From positions 868,001 to 932,000 of the forward strand of contig NZ_JACFXW010000001.1 in the NCBI RefSeq assembly GCF_014158035.1: a stretch of 64,000 bases of DNA. The letters run 5' to 3'. The translations under genes were made by a program, and so were the position numbers. Positions 63,772 to 64,000 of this stretch are shown one piece after another. Below the pieces are notes generated by a model, which was not told the DNA's origin, ran no database searches, and saw only the letters and a list, made by a program, of their open reading frames with translations. Position 1 is the first letter of the stretch; each line of letters starts with the position of its first letter. This DNA comes from Rhizobium sp. G21 (GTDB lineage Bacteria; Pseudomonadota; Alphaproteobacteria; Rhizobiales; Rhizobiaceae).

Positions 63772-64000
63772 ATGAGCCTGGTCGACACGATCAAGAGCAC
63801 CCTTGTTCCCATTCACCGCGAGGGACACAAGTTCATCCTGGCCTTTTTCGTGGCCTCCGTGGTGCTGGGCCTCATCTGGTATCCGCTGTTCTGGGTCGGC
63901 ATGGTGCTGACGGCATGGTGCGCCTATTTCTTCCGCGATCCCGAGCGGTCTGTGCCGCAAGACGAGGACTGGGTGATCAGCCCGGCCGACGGCAAGGTGT
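63772..64000 (+). CDS. psd: Phosphatidylserine decarboxylase (5' part only)
   Basis: The first 76 residues are visible before the window ends: [21 protein letters not shown], two adjacent membrane helices (about 22-48, [25 protein letters not shown]), then [27 protein letters not shown]. The FFRDPxR and SPADGKV blocks are diagnostic of the short, archaetidylserine-like PSD type common in alphaproteobacteria. The LGST self-cleavage site lies beyond the window. Confidence 0.92.
   Translation, partial: MSLVDTIKSTLVPIHREGHKFILAFFVASVVLGLIWYPLFWVGMVLTAWCAYFFRDPERSVPQDEDWVISPADGKV

Noticed and set aside
1..64000. CRISPR array, insertion sequence or prophage
   Set aside because: No regularly spaced repeats, no transposase or integrase ORF, and no phage structural gene were seen in the window.

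Overview
The window is a high-GC alphaproteobacterial chromosome segment, most likely Hyphomicrobiales (Rhizobiales). The evidence is a divK-pleD cell-cycle pair, a DinB with an N-terminal zinc ribbon, gene orders lptF-lptG-lptD-surA-pdxA-rsmA, gmk-yicC-mltG-fabF-acpP-fabG-fabD and rpsF-rpsR-DUF2232-rplI-cfa-dnaB, LexA operators of the alphaproteobacterial GTTC-N7-GTTC type, and one perfect CtrA box (TTAA-N7-TTAAC). I cannot name genus or species. No tRNA, rRNA, CRISPR array, insertion sequence or prophage was found.

Layout. 1-5.8 kb: 3' end of uvrC, a gene-free AT-rich stretch, divK-pleD, a DUF3572 gene with an HAD-type hydrolase, and an SOS-controlled dinB. 5.9-12.1 kb: an L,D-transpeptidase, an MFS transporter and dnaE. 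12.1-13.5 kb: a compact SOS locus with two sets of LexA half-sites serving a very small hydrophobic ORF, a secreted unknown protein and a DUF5680 protein. 13.5-23 kb: beta-barrel protein, pgsA-moaD-moaE, GFA-type protein, an orphan LivH-type permease facing a CGNR regulator across a palindromic operator, lipoprotein, cysteine hydrolase, ndk, GST, DinB-fold protein and an MCP with a small membrane-anchored partner. 23-31 kb: ABC-F ATPase, DUF1269 protein, acetyltransferase, sugar dehydrogenase-like oxidoreductase, two TadE-like genes, holC and pepA. 31-47 kb: PAP2 phosphatase, LPS export and outer-membrane biogenesis genes, pdxA, rsmA, a Lon-N-domain protein, gmk, yicC, mltG and the fab cluster. 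47-54 kb: aldo/keto reductase, TadG-like protein, tspO and two GT39-type glycosyltransferases. 54-64 kb: ribosomal S6/S18/L9 operon, cfa, dnaB, a RelBE-type toxin-antitoxin pair, azlCD with an AraC regulator, alr and the start of psd.

Sequence quality matters here. At least 14 otherwise intact genes, including probably essential ones (dnaE, lptG, fabD), are interrupted by one- or two-base indels, mostly one missing base in a short homopolymer. This pattern points to residual assembly or sequencing errors, not gene decay, so I annotate each affected gene over its full span and mark where the frame changes.

The most interesting unexplained part is 12.1-13.5 kb. Four in-phase GTTC half-sites overlap a good minus-strand promoter that leads, through a consensus ribosome binding site, into a tiny hydrophobic ORF. 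A second LexA box precedes the DUF5680 gene. Together they look like a small, uncharacterised DNA-damage regulon.
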